Origin: Toxonevra muliebris
Taxonomy: Eukaryota; Arthropoda; Insecta; Diptera; Pallopteridae
Reading direction: 5' to 3'
Assembly: GCA_963691655.1 (NCBI GenBank)
Contig: OY829329.1
Span: 62,118,852-62,182,851, forward strand
Length of the DNA: 64,000 nucleotides
Part shown: piece after piece, positions 44,709 through 57,660 of the stretch
How positions within the stretch are numbered: position 1 is the first letter of the stretch
Layout of the letters: each line of letters starts with the position of its first letter
Made by a program: the position numbers and the translations under genes
The notes under the pieces: model-generated
Database searches by the model: none
Seen by the model: the letters and a program-made list of their open reading frames with translations, nothing else
What the model was told of the DNA's origin: nothing

Positions 44709-46800
44709 CAAGTTGAAATATACTTATAAAAGGACAAAATATTATGGAATGATATTTTTGCTTATGACATTATGAAAAAATGGTTTGATTGCATAAGTGG
44801 TACTGCGTACATGTACAACATGCATAGGTTTAGGTATTAAATACATATGCACATTGTACATGCATATATAATACATACTTACATAAGCATAAAGTGTCAT
44901 ATTATAGTGTGCACGCGATGAGATTATTATTGCTAACAGCAACAAAAAAAAAAAAAAAAAAAAAAACTACTGTTACTTATATATGAAATACAACAACTTC
45001 AGAAGAAGAAAAATACATTTACATTATATTATTTTGCAAAAGTCCTTGAATATTATGAATATTTCATGAATTTTAATTTTTACCTGTATAACTTTGCTTT
45101 GCTTGTATTATTATTATTGTTGTTGTTGTTGTTATATTTATTGTACATTGCTGTTGTACACAAAACACATGCAAGCTTTTAAGCACATACATACACTATA
45201 CATACCTATCTAAGTTGTAACCTTAAGTATTTATGTAAAAAACATTTCAAGCTTGCTTAAGAAAATATTTAAAGAATTTAATGAATTTATTTTTTGAAAA
45301 AATTATATAAGTGGAAAGAGCTACAGTAGATAAATTTGTTAGAAGAAATTGAACTAGAGGGGGAAAATTTATACATTCAAGACCTCTCAATGCACTCTTA
45401 CTTAAGAACTTCCCACTGATCTCAACACTCTCTGTAAAATAAACTCTTAATTCTTACACAGTGCTTTCAAATGAAGAAGTTCAAGCGATCTGTATGTAAA
45501 GTCAAAAATGACTTTCATCTACGCCTATGTGGACTCTAGTAGGTACTTGGTTTGACTCTATTTCTTTGATACCAATCACTTTCAATTCCACTAGTTTTCA
45601 CTAGTTGAAATTCTGCTAAAATTTTACCACTCACTGTTTCAAACATTTCCAAGAATTTCAGTTCATATTATTTACCACGACTCTACAACAAAATAAGGAA
45701 CTTTTCAAGCATGTATTTATATGTGGTTCTGTATGTGTGTATATGTATGTATGTGATACTGTGCATACACCTGTTTCTTAACACCACACATAGAACAACA
45801 AAGAATCCACATAACTACACAGCAACAAAGAAATTTATGTAAATTTCATAAACTTTACAAATAACTTGTAAAACTAAAAACAAAACTAAAAAAAAAAAAA
45901 ACAAAAAAAGCTTGAAGATTTTTGACAGGACACTTGAGTCTACCCGTCAAACAGTGTTGCCAATGTGAAACCAATTATGATTGTTCATTGTTGTAGCTTC
46001 TTTCTGCTAACTTTGCTTAGTTTTAACGATACATCAATTTTGATATTTTCCGTTCTTTGGTTAGGAATAAAAATTTTCATACAAACTTTATTAATATTTT
46101 TTATTCGAAATTTGTATTCATTGAAGTTTATACACACGCTATTAATAAGCAATTTAGGAGCATAGCAAGAAGAAGCGAAGTAAAAACAAAAAATTGCATA
46201 AACCGAGTCGTTGTCGAATTTTTTAAACATCATTGTCAATTTTGTAATTTGCACGTCAATCGCTTCTTTAAAATTTTGTTTTTTTTTTTGTTTTAAGTAT
46301 TGAAACAATCGAAAATTTAAACACACGTTTTCACGTATACATATGGCTTCACATATATCCTTAAATATATCCTAGGGGGAAAATTATGTATTTCGGAGTG
46401 TTTTCTGTTCAACTGCTGCTTTATCAAAGAGCAAACATTGAGGAGCAAATGAAAAAAATTAAGTTCTTGCGAATAATAATACCAGTTGGTGTTATGGGAA
46501 CATGATAACGAGGAGCATGGGTTCAACGATCGAACTTGGGTCTGGATTTAGAGAGTTAAATTTGAAAATAACTTTTGTAACTGGCGGTAGTAACGGGAAT
46601 GCTTTCATGATAGTATTTCACCGCATTTATCATAAATAGTAGAGTCAAGAGTAATTTAAGCTTAATAAATCAAGTCAGACTTTCAAAGACCTAAGTAATT
46701 ATTGAAAAAAACTAAATTACTATTGCCACATTTTTTCTATCTGAATAAATGCTAAATATTTTCAGCAATCAAGGAATGTTTGGAATTATTGTATCTAAAA
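44709..46800. other. non-coding stretch
   Basis: Poly-A run at about 44944-44967, TTG runs near 45105-45132, TATG near 45735-45752. CAGTGTTGCCA near 45951 is a word often seen near fly genes, but no exon is recognisable. Open frames at 45965-46326 are AT-rich and unassigned. Confidence 0.5.
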
Positions 46801-46814
46801 TAATTGAGCCAACG

Positions 46815-46980
46815 AGTTGAGTGCAAATAGAGTACGAGTAGAATACGAATAGAGTATGGGAATGAATATGAGTAGGATATGAGTAATGTATGAGTAGAGT
46901 ATTTGTATGAGTAAGAGTATGAGTATGAGTATGAGTCAAAAATAAGTAGAGTAGAGTATGAGTAGAGTAGTGTATGCACG
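46815..46980 (+). repeat. GAGTA/GTATGA microsatellite
   Basis: AGAGTACGAGTAGAATACGA, GAGTATGAGTATGAGTATGAG and GTAGAGTAGAGTATGAGTAG occur in succession. A smaller, similar run lies at about 42041-42080 beside DD37E copy 1. Confidence 0.8.
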
Positions 46981-47112
46981 AGACTATGAAAAATATTTTT
47001 GAGTAATCGAACAATTTATCCAATTATTGATCTACATATATATCATATCATCATCACATAATTGAGCATTATTTAAAATAATTCAGAAATATCTCAAACT
47101 ATAAAACAAAAG

Positions 47113-48411
47113 CGCGGTTCACGCAAAATTGGCACGCAGGAAAGTTGCTGTATTTTTTTTAACCAGAACACTCAGAATAACAAATAATGCAATAAATGAT
47201 AAGTTTAATATTGTGTTTTAATACTATAATATTAAAAGATTTAAATTTCTTTGTTATGCAAAAAGTTCCGGGTATTCCTTTTAATGGACCACATCAACCT
47301 TTGAACATCCGCTCTGGATACTTTTGCGGCTATTTGGTTCCATTTTAGTAACATTGAATTCACATTTTTGACAATACCTGCATTTTTCTTCAACTTATAT
47401 TTTGTAATAGCTCAGTATTTTTCGATCGGTCGAAGCTGGGGGCAATTGCGTGGATTCATATATTTGGGCACAACATCTTCTTTATTTGTCTGATACCAAT
47501 CCATGGTTTTCTTAGAGTAGTGGCAACTAGCTAAATCAGGCCAAAACTTCACTGGCGAATGGTGGTGACGAACGAATGGCAATAGTCGCTTCGAAAGGCA
47601 CTCTTTGATGTAAATATCAGACGTCATAGAAAAGGATATCACAAATGCCTTGGATTTGAGACCACAGCTGCAAATAGCCTGCCAGACCATTGCTTTCTTT
47701 GCAAATTTATCCATTTTTATGTACTTGAGTTTTGAGCGTACATTACCACGATTCGTTGCCATATAAAATTTTTAACCTGGAAGTTGTTTAAGATCACATT
47801 TTACGTATGATTTCTCATCCACAATAATGCATCCATTGAATTTGGTCAAAACATTATTATAAAGAAGACGAGCACGTTTTTTGGCCAGCAAATTCTGTTT
47901 GTCTGTTTTAGTTGGATATTTTATAGCACGATAGCACTTTAGCCCAGCTTTTATGCGTATTCGTCTAGCAGTACTTTTGCAGGTATTGAATTTTTTGGCA
48001 CGATCGCTATCCGATAGTCCGGGATTGCTTTTGATGGACCGAAAGATCTTTGCCTTTAATTTTAGGTTGGTGGTTCCCGTTTTGTTCACAACTTTTTTTT
48101 AGCTCTTTCAACACTAAGAGTTTCTTTATATCGTTTTATAACTCTACATACCGTTCTTTTGGAGATATTTAACACTTTCGCAATCTTTGAACCAGACCAC
48201 GATGGATTTTCAATAAATTTGTTCACAATCAATTTTCTATTTGCAGCTTCCATTGTGCACACAATCACCAACTTGCGATCAATTAATATGAAAAATTTAC
48301 CAACTAACCGTAACGGTATTGTAAACAAATCCCAGTAAAAAATTTGTTGTTCTTATGACTAGGGGCGACGTGGTGACCACAACAAAGCGTGCCAATTTGG
48401 CGTGAACCGCC
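47113..48411 (-). mobile_element. DD37E transposon, copy 2, both ends present, opposite orientation to copy 1
   Basis: CGCGGTTCACGCAAAATTGG starts at 47113, and the complement of 48388-48410 reads GCGGTTCACGCCAAATTGGC. These are terminal inverted repeats of about 25 bp with few differences. The 5' flank CTTTGTTGTGGTCACCACGT matches copy 1. Terminal bases outside the core differ, so the exact TA target site is uncertain. Confidence 0.88.
47241..48253 (-). pseudogene. DD37E transposase, broken by one frameshift and two nonsense changes
   Basis: Aligned with copy 1 it starts MEAANRKLIV. An A run after SVERAK is eight bases instead of six (48103-48096), shifting frame. CAA is TAA after KQLPG (near 47768). 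TGG is TGA after RPIEKY (near 47411). Otherwise it is over 90% similar to copy 1 by eye and retains FWPDLASCHYS and CPQLRPIEKY. Past the last stop it runs to the natural terminus (SRADVQRLMWSIKRN...), showing the C-terminus copy 1 has lost. Confidence 0.9.
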
Positions 48412-50270
48412 ATATATTTCATATTTTTGAGGAATATGCCAACTTGACAATGTCAAGCTATTTAACTTCAATTGCAATAAGAGACTGTATATGATGGAAA
48501 CCGAAACTGCGTCGGCTCTACCGCGTCATGTGAAGCGGAATTGAAGATCCCATGAGAGTACATGGACAGCGTGAATTTATCGCCGCTTAAAATTGTTCCT
48601 TCTGGGTAGCAATAGCATTTCTTTAACACTTTGTTACTTAGCGTTACACTTATGATAACCCTGTTGTCGACAATTCGAATTACTCTCGAATATAAATTAT
48701 ACTTAGCTTTTAGCTGAAATGTGGAATTTCATTTGCTTACACTGTCTACGTCATCTTTCGGAATTTTTCCATACTTTATAAATACTTAATCAATATTTGA
48801 TAACAATATTAGAACAGGAAGTATTGTCCGGTCCCAAGTATAAGTTTAAATTGAACTTCTTATGCCTGGTTTTGAAGCGAAAACTTTAAATCCATAAAAA
48901 AATTTTGAAAAGTTGATATCTTATGTGGTTTAAGAGATATTGTCAAATACATGTACTAGTAATTGCAATCCTCGCGGAGTCTCATGAGATGCGTTCGAAG
49001 GTTAAAACCGCAATGAGTATGCACAAAAACGTGTTAGCTCATAAACGGTTTAGTGCTACATACGCCTGCTGCTGACTTTCATTATAAGTTTAAACCAGAG
49101 CCGCAAAAATATATAACGACAACACCAAAAATGCAAAATTTATGCAAAAATAAATCAGCAAAATTTTCGACTTTACTCAAAATTGATTGCATACATATTA
49201 AGTTATTATTATTATTATTCTGCGGCAATGTTAATCGTTCGTTGTTGCCATCATTGTCATTGGTGTATCGAGAAGGAAAAGGGAGAGAGTGAATATATAT
49301 GCACACACACATCAACCAAATTGTTGTCAATATGCGATGTGAGCGAAATATTCATCAATAAAGTAATTGCGTTGAGCAAAAGGTTATCCAGAATTTCTCG
49401 AAATTTTTATGAATATTTCGTTATTTTTCGTTTTCTTTTACACCAACTTATTTTTTTTTCTTCTTGCAGTTTACATTTTTTTCTTCTTCATCATCGATGT
49501 ACGTCATACTTTATAGCAAACATTTTTTTTTTTTTTTTTCAAATATGAAAACTTTACTTACGTTACTTTTGGCAGCACCTCTGGGTTGCCACCTTATTTA
49601 TATGTCTTTTTTTTTTTTTGTTTTTTCTTTTTGTTTGTGGTAAATTTCATTTAGGGTTCAATCAAAGATTTTCTTGCGCAATGAGTACAACTAACCGTAG
49701 TAGAATTATTATTATTATTATTTTAGTGAAAGTTACGATGAGCTTGGGTTAGGTTGGGACATCAGGATGGAAACTTGAAGTATAAAAGTTTTCCTTTTCT
49801 TTTTGTTGTAGCTTGACAGCAGCACACAAAATTTGCTGATAGGCAGAGTTGAGGGAAATCAAAACTTCTTAATTAAAATGTGCTTCACAGCAGCACCACC
49901 AGAAATGAGCACATAACTGAATACGTGAATTCACAGTTTATAAATGTTGAAATTATTGTTCAAATTCAAATTGAAGTTTATTTGATTTTAAAATGATTTT
50001 GATAAGTAAAGTAGTTTACTCGCATTTAATTAGAGTATTCGCACCTAGATATTTACGTAGCACCACTAGAACTTTATTTTAACCAACATTTTTTGAAATA
50101 TTTTGATGCACTTATGTTGAAGCTTTAACAATATATAATGCAATGAAAAAGGTGTCGAGAGCAAGAAAGGAGAAAAGAGAAGGGAGAAGGCTGTCAGAAG
50201 CCGATCAGAGTAAGTAGAAGGTAATCAGAAAAAGTCGGAGACAAAAACTTCTTACAGTTTAGGGCAAGGC
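48412..50270. other. non-coding stretch
   Basis: Short ATT runs near 49204 and 49708 and several poly-T runs. No domain recognised in the small open frames at 49053-49548. Confidence 0.5.
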
Positions 50271-51110
50271 CGTATTTAGGGGGGAGGTTTTGGGAGTTCT
50301 GACCCTCCCCTCCCCCCGAAATGTGAAAACTTTCTCCTAATTTTTGGTATTGATTGCCAGTGGATGGAAAAAAAAAATCAAAATAAAATCTATTGAATGA
50401 TTTTTAAATATTTTTTAATCGGTTTCTTTCTAAAAAGTCAAATAAAAGAAAAAATTTTAAAAATAAATTTGAATTGAAATTGTATGAAGTTGTGCTACAT
50501 GGCCAAAAACGGTATTTTCAGGGGTTTCTACCCCATTTTTCTAAAACGTGACGTAATGGGAAGTTTTTGACCTCAGATTCGTGTTCAGCATGAAAAATTC
50601 ATTCGCAAACACTAGTAACAATTCACCAAACCCATGCAGGACATTGTTATTGAATAAACTTCAAAGTTCTTAATCTTAAAATATAATTAATCCTTTAACC
50701 CATTATTGCTCAGAGCAGCCGACTCCGAAGACTTCAATGCTGTGATTGCACGAATTTAGGGAATACATGCCAACCTCATCCGGGCTCCTCATCATTGACA
50801 ATGTCCCAAATTCCCACTGATAATCATTTGAAAAAAATTAGTCTCTAACTATTTTTGTCATTTTTGATAACTTTTTTTGAGGTTAGGTTCATTATCAGTA
50901 ATGGCAAGTCAATGAGTTATCGAAATTATGTCTTTCACGATAAAAAATGTATTGGAATCCACATTGAATAATATTTGAAAAAATTTAAATTGATTATTCT
51001 GTGATTTTTTTTTGTCATTTTCGGTCATTTTTTTTAGGTTAAGATTAAGAAAATTCGGGAACAAACATTTTTCCTAAAGCTTCAAAACATTTATCCACTT
51101 TTCTCCCTAG
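50271..51110. other. non-coding stretch with a G-run/C-run hairpin, a TTAACCC site and a weak direct repeat
   Basis: GGGGGGAGG at about 50279-50287 can pair with CCCTCCCC/CCTCCCCCC at 50303-50317, around GTTTTGGGAGTTCTGA. CTTTAACCCATTATTGCTCA lies near 50693 and recalls the TTAACCC at 17356. Two segments near 50805-50890 and 50950-51045 share TTGAAAAAA...TTTTTGTCATTTT..G..ATTTTTTTTAGGTTA. Confidence 0.4.
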
Positions 51111-53285
51111 TCTGATAGGATCCATCTGGAAAGTGTCTTCTTTTAACTTTAAAATCTTTTTTTTTCATACAAAAAATCAAATTGTTATTTTATTTTTTTG
51201 AGTATTTCCAATATAAATCAAACTCATTTCAAAAACCAAATTGTATTCAATAAAACATTAAAATTTCACAATTCAACAACACACAAAAAAAGGAGAACAA
51301 TAAAATTTTGTCAATAACTAAAATTTTGTTTTTTTTTTTTATAGTAAATTGAAATCCTTTCATTCATACAATATCATCAATTCATGCATACTTTTGGCAC
51401 AGAAATTCATTTGTGGTTACACTCAAACTTCATTCTGCTCAAGTTTTGCTTTTTTGCAAAAAAAAAAAAAAAAATTCGAAGAAAATTTCATAAAGATTTT
51501 AGCATAGTAAACCACAATAGTATGCATGAATATGTATATCTGTGTGAGTGTGTGTGTGTGTGAATATGTAGATAACAAAAACGAAAACGGTAAAAGTTAA
51601 AAATGATTCCACACCCAAAAATAACAGAAAAAAAAAAACAATATCAAGTCAAGAAATTATAATAGAAAAGTCAACTTTCAATCAATCACTGACACACTCG
51701 AAGCTCAAACTCATACTTTGTTAGCTTTAAATTACAATAACAAAAACAAAACAAACTATATGTGAGTATGTGTATGCATACATTCATAAATATAAGAACG
51801 AGTGTGTTTATTGTGTGTTTGTATGTATGTGTGTGTTTTACTTTGTATGTTTAAGTTTAATGCTTAAGGGAACTAAAAACTAAAATAAGGACGACACCGC
51901 AACTCATACTACTAACTTATACATATGAACATATGTATGTATGTGTAAGCCATACATACACATACATATACCATATATACTGAATAAAAGTTCTCATATA
52001 CATCTATGTCGGCATGTGTGTGATTGTATATTTCTAGATTTAGTAATTTTATTCTATTTATAGATTTTTGTTTTTTTGGAGCACTTCAATTTATGTATTG
52101 TTCATATGCACGTGTATATGTATATATGTGAGCTTGAATGAGTTTTTGTGTATGTATTGTTTTGTATAAGCTAAGCATAAATTTCTCTAGTATAATTCTA
52201 CCACACTTTTGTAAAGGATTTTCCAAAAGAAATCAACATTTTCTAATTGAAATTTACAAATTGATTAAATATTTTTCGGTATTGCTTTTTTATAGCTTGT
52301 AAAATTGTGCTGCTTTTTCTTATATATGTAATTAAAATATTTTCTAGATAAAAAATTTAAAACAGAGAAAATAATTGAAACGTACGTAATGCTGTAGCTT
52401 AATGTAGTTTTTTAGAACCGTTTTGATGTCACGTTCTCTTTAGAGTTTTTGAGTTGCAAATTTGATTTTTCTGTATTCAAACTTGTGTGGTTTAGGTAGA
52501 AAAGTTAATCATTTGGATCTCATTGAGTTTATTCAACATTGTGTTCGTATGAAGTGTAAAGCTTTTAAAAAGTGGGTATATAAAGAAAAGCTTTAATGAA
52601 ATCTCTAGACAAAATCAAAGCGTATGTTCGAAATCAAAGCGATAGTCTCCTTTTCGTCTAAATCATCTCTGCTGCTGGAACAGTGGGTATTGTAGGCAAA
52701 TACTGAGTCTTACCCTATGTTTACGTAATGGCTAGTACACCGTTAAAACTACTGTTAATCTAAGAACATTTAACAGGAATGTTATTGATTATCACATATT
52801 TTCGTCAAGTTTTTCAGGAAGCGGCAGAAATAGAAAATCAGTCTGTTCTATTTTCGGGAGCAATGGAGAATGGGGCAGGGGGGGGGGGATGTCTAGAGTT
52901 AATCCTAGTCGACGTGAACCGTTTCCTTCTTGATATTATTTTAGCCGAAATTCACAAAGCAATGCTGCCCAACTTGAGAATTGCAATGTTATGTTTGGTT
53001 CCTCTTTTCTTTTTGCTTTCATACTCAGAATTATTCATTCAGCCAGGTCTACCACAACATTTTTTTTCGGAATCCAGTTTCGGATTTAGTAGGCAGTATT
53101 GAGGTTTATGATTTTGGGTAGCGATGAACATTTTCTGGTCGCATTTTGGAAATAGCTCAAAAAATTTTCGTTCAATTTTCATATTAGGTAATTTTATATA
53201 AAACTAATTCGAAATTTGCCAAAACCTTTATTAACCTTGCTAGAATTTAGTATTAACAACTAGCATATCTATGGATATCTTCATT
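51111..53285. other. non-coding stretch
   Basis: Microsatellites of TG near 51545-51562 and TATG near 51820 and 51935. A 107-codon frame at 52779-53102 includes an eight- to nine-G run and has no recognisable domain; I do not call it a gene. Confidence 0.5.
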
Positions 53286-53289
53286 TCCC

Positions 53290-54745
53290 AATACTACTCC
53301 TGTGTTCCTCCCATTTTTCCCTTCTTCCCTTCCTTTCCATACTACACTCGATTTGTCTCATCCATTTCTCTTTCCTTTCCCTTTTCCCTACAGATTTTGC
53401 TTCCCCTTTAACTCCTATTTTCCTCTCCCTCTTCTCTTCCCACCCTCTTCTTTAATTATCTTTCCCTCTCTTATATCCTCCCATACCTCTTTTCCCCCTA
53501 TCTCTCCTCCCCATTCTACCCTTTCCTCTCTCTGGCCGGCCATCATCTTACCTCTCCTCTCTCTGACCGGCTCTTCTCTTACTTCTCCTCTTTCCCCTTC
53601 TCTTCCCTCTTCTCTTCCCTCTTCTCTTCCCTCTCATCTTCCCCCTTCTCTTCCTCCTTCTGTTCCTCCTTCTCTTCCCCCTTATCTTTCTTCTTCTCTT
53701 CCTCCTTCTCTTCCCCCTTCTCTTCCCCCTTCTCTTTCTCCTTCTCTTCCTCTTTCTCTTCCTCCTTCTCTTCCCCCTTTTCTTTCCCCTTTTCTTCCTC
53801 CTTTTCTTCCTCCTTTTCTTCCCTCTTTTCTTCCCCCTTCTCTTCCCTCTTCTCTTCCCCCTTTTCTTCCCCTTTCTCTTCCCCTTTCTCTTCCCCCTTT
53901 TCTTCCTCTTTCTCTTCCCCCTTCTCCTCCCCCTTCTCTTCCCCCTTCTCCTCCCCCTTCTTTCCCCCCTTTTCTTCCCCCTTTTCTTCTCCCTTTTCTT
54001 CCCCCTTTTCTTCCCCCTTTTCTTCCCCCTTTTCTTCTCCCTTTTCTTCCCCCTTTTCTTCCCCCTTTTCTTCCCCCTTTTTCCCCCTTTTCTTCCCCCT
54101 TTTCTTCCCCCTTTTCGTCCCCCTTTTCGTCCCCCTTTTCTTCCCCCTTTTCTTCACCCTTCTCTTCCCTCTTCTATTCCCCCTTCTCTTCCCTCTTCTC
54201 TTCCCCTTTTATCTCTTCGTCTCTTCCCCCTCTTCTTCCTCCTTCTCTTCTCCCTTATTTTCCTCTTCTCTCCCCCTTCTCTTCCCCCTGCTCTTCCTCC
54301 TGCTCTTCTTCCTTCTCTTCCCCCTTCTCTTCCTCCTTCTCTTCCCCCTTCCCTTTCTCCTTCTCTTTCCCCTTTCCTCCACAACTCGTCTCCCCCTCTC
54401 CACAACAATTCGCCTCCCTCTCTCCACCCCAACTCTTCTCTCTCTCTCCACCACAATTGTTTTGCCCACCCAACCTTTCTACGTCTCCTCCTCCTCCCTC
54501 TCCTTCCCCACCATTTCTCTCCACATCACACCTTTCCCACTCGTTTGCTCTTTCTCCTCCCTCACCTCACTCGCCTCTCTTTTCACGCCTCAATCTCACT
54601 TTTCTTTACTCCTGACCTCTCATCTACCTTGCGTTCTCTCTTCTTCACTTTGCTCTCTTTCTTTCTTCCTCTCTTTCTATATTTCCTTCACTTCTCCCTT
54701 ATTCCTCATGAGCTCATTTTCCTTCCCCATTGGTTTTTTTTTCTT
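53290..54745 (+). repeat. 1.45-kb polypyrimidine tract with 12-bp period
   Basis: Nearly all C/T on the plus strand. In the centre (about 53580-54370) the unit is CTTCCCCCTTTT with variants CTTCCTCCTTCT and CTTCCCTCTTCT, a 12-bp period. It produces a 437-codon open frame of Pro-Phe-Leu-Pro or Ser-Leu-Pro-Pro repeats on one strand and Lys/Glu/Gly frames on the other, all artefacts. Mirror-symmetric homopyrimidine of this length can adopt intramolecular triplex DNA (general knowledge). Confidence 0.92.
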
Positions 54746-56150
54746 TCGAACCTGTAAGCCTCAAGGGTTCGTTTTCAGTTTACCTCACATCCTCCTGGTA
54801 TCAATTTATATCCATAATAGAGTAAAAATAAACTGGTATAAGCTGGCAAGAAATTCTCTCCTCATTCAGTTTACAATTAGATTCAATTTGATATCAGAAT
54901 TATTTCCTTACAATTGTTTGTAGTATTTTCGAGTATCTATGGGTAGATATGGAAGTATGTTCAAACGTAATGAAATATGTTTGTGTATGTGTGTGTATGT
55001 ATATTTGCCCACAAACTTTTACAATTTCATTAAATCTTACGAAACAAATTTCACAGTTTCTGTCAATTAAGCTTTTTGTGTTATTGCCAAGTTAGTTTCT
55101 TCTTGTATCTTTTTTATGTGTACATAGCAAAGGAAGAAAAAGATGCAGAAATAGAAGCAGAAGTGGAAGCAGTGGAATTCTTTCTCTCTCATTTCCCAAT
55201 TTGTATTCTATTTGATTATACTCTTTTTTTTCTGTATGTGTCTATATGTATGCAGTATATGTTTTGTGTTGACTACTAATAACATATTCAGTGGCATTCA
55301 ATACGATTTTCATTTTCAATAAAAGAAGCCACAATTAAATGTAAGCAAAGTTGTAAATAAATAGATGAAAAAGAAACAGAAATAATGAATTATATAAATT
55401 GAATAAATCAAGTTTATGCTTAAGACAAAAAAGAAAGAAAGCTTAGGATAGTAGCAATTAAAAGAGAGAGAAAAGGAAAGGACACAGTGTGTTGTAAATT
55501 CAAACAACTAAGATTGAGGTGGCAGTTAGTACAATATTTGGTTTGTTTTTTAAGAATTTATGTACACATGGTTGGGTTAACTTGAAATCGTAATGACATT
55601 TTATCAAAAGCACTCATCGTATGTAGTATTTGTTTTTGGTACGTACATATAAAGACTTTTGAGTACATTATAAAATAGGAATAAATTATTTACTGTGGTT
55701 TTGTGTAGATATTTGTTTTCTTTAGAAGTTATTTATTTCTGAAATTTATTTGATTTTTAATTCTATTATTTAATTCAATTTATTCATTATAATCATAAGT
55801 AAATTAAAGTAACCACAGTAGAAAAAGTACAATATATATGGTTTTGAAAGCTTTATACATACATAAATATTTGTATTACACTAAAAGTTTCTTGTACAAA
55901 AGAAAATGTAATGATGTTGGATTTTTGGTAAATATTTCCAACTTATGTATTGATTGAAATATAATGCAAGACACACAAAATTCTTGTTAGTTTTTATTCT
56001 TAATTAAAAAACAAACAACTTTGATAAACCGAAAAACGAATATGAATAAATCAGAGACTGGTTGGTTTGCATTCATAAAATAATAACGGAACTTTGGATA
56101 CTTTTTCGTGCTCTCTCATTTTAATTTATTAGTTCTTTTAACATACATTT
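54746..56150. other. non-coding stretch
   Basis: AT-rich with a GAAGCAGAAGTGGAAGCAG segment near 55154. No gene recognised. Confidence 0.5.
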
Positions 56151-56154
56151 TTTC

Positions 56155-57660
56155 TCTTTCACTTCTCTTTAGCTTCCTTGATATCTCTGTCTAGCCAACC
56201 TCGATCTTTTCCACCATTCCCTACAACATCTCTCTTCAAACTTTTCTTTCCCCATTTATCCTGCACTCTTCTTCTATCTTACCAACAGCTCTTCTCCCTC
56301 TTCCCCTCGATTTCACCCCCTCCCCTCTCCCTACAAAATCTTTCCTTATTTCACCTTTTTCTCTAGCCAACCCCGATTTTTCAACCATTCCCTACAACAT
56401 CTCTTTTCAAACTTTTCTTTCCTCATTTATCCTGCACTCTTCTTCTATCTTACCAACCGCTCTTCTCCCTCTTCCCCTCGATTTCACCCCCTCCCCTCTC
56501 CCTACAAAATCTTTCCTTATTTCACCTTTTTCTCTAGCCAACCCCGATTTTTCCACCATTCCCTACAACATCTCTTTTCAATCTTTTCTTTCCTCATTTA
56601 TCCTGCACTCTTCTTCTATCTTACCAACCGCTCTTCTCCCACTTCCCCTCGATTTCACCCCCTCCCTTTCCCACTCCAAATTCTTTCACCTTTTGCTCTA
56701 TTCTACCTACCTCATTTATCTTTCTCGTCTGTGCCTCTTTCTCTTTCTCGGCCACTTCTTTTTCTGCCTCGCCTTTTATCATTACACCGTCCGCCCCCCT
56801 TTCTCCTTATCATGATTTGACCCACTTCCTTTCTAAATTTTCCCTCCCTTACCACGAAGAAGGTAATTCTTCATCTGCATTTCCCCTAACTCTTTCCCAC
56901 CATCTCTCCATTCTCTATTAGTCTTGACTACCTACCTCACTCACTTTTCTCTACCCGATTCTCTTCCTCTCACTCTTCTATCTCTTTTTCCTCCACCTCT
57001 CTGCTCATCTCTCTCCCCCCATCTCTCTATCTACTCATTTCCCTTCCAATCTTTTATTTCTGAACCTCTCTATGTCCACCTCTCATTTTTTGCCCCTCTT
57101 TTCTTTGATTTTCTCTTTTCTTTTCTTCACAACACTTCGCTGCTTCGTTTTGCTGGCTCCATAAAATTCACCCTCTCCCAACCATTCCACTTTTTTCTCC
57201 TCACACCTATCACATTTCATTTTTCCTGCAATTTCAGTTTTTCTTCTCCAAGTGACTTTCCCCTATTTACCCCCCCCCCCCCCTCTCTCTTTCTCTACTA
57301 TCTGTCTCCCTTTCCCACATCTATCGCTCTACTCTCACTCTTTCATGCACTAATCTCACCTGTTTCTCTTTTCCTTTTCTCTCTCATCAAACTCTTTTCC
57401 TTACAATTTGTTCGCTTCCACTACTTTCTTCTTCCAACTTTAAGCCTCACCACCACCTCTAGTTCTCTCTCCGAATCTCCTTTTCTCCTCTTCTCCTCAT
57501 TTTACTTTACACCTCTTTCTCTTTACCTTTCTCTGTTCTCCACATCATTTTCTTTTCCATGTCTCTCTCTTGTTAACTTCTTGCTTCACTTTTTTCCTCA
57601 CCACGCCACTCTTTGCCACATAATTTTTCCTATTTCATTTTCTACATTTTTTTACATGGT
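56155..57660 (+). repeat. second large polypyrimidine-rich block
   Basis: C/T-rich on the plus strand but with more A than the 53-kb tract; includes a C run at about 57271-57283. A 286-codon frame (56927-57784) is Ser/Leu/Phe/Pro-rich without domain features and follows from the composition. Confidence 0.75.
56185..56690 (+). repeat. three copies of a 171-bp tandem repeat
   Basis: CTACAACATCTCT starts at 56221, 56392 and 56563, exactly 171 bp apart. CTCTTCTCCCTCTTCCCCTC, CCCTACAAAATCTTTCC and CTCTAGCCAACC follow in the same order in the first two copies. The copies differ by only a few bases, and the last one diverges near 56665. Confidence 0.9.

Noticed and set aside
45951..46326. Possible 5' exon after CAGTGTTGCCA
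   Set aside because: The word is common in fly DNA; no conserved coding sequence or splice structure follows.
52779..53102. 107-codon open frame as a gene
   Set aside because: Includes a long G run, lacks any recognisable domain or context, and is within chance length for the region.
53302..54615. 437-codon Pro/Ser/Leu/Phe open frame
   Set aside because: It is the 12-bp polypyrimidine repeat read in one frame; the other frames and the opposite strand are also open, and no domain is present.
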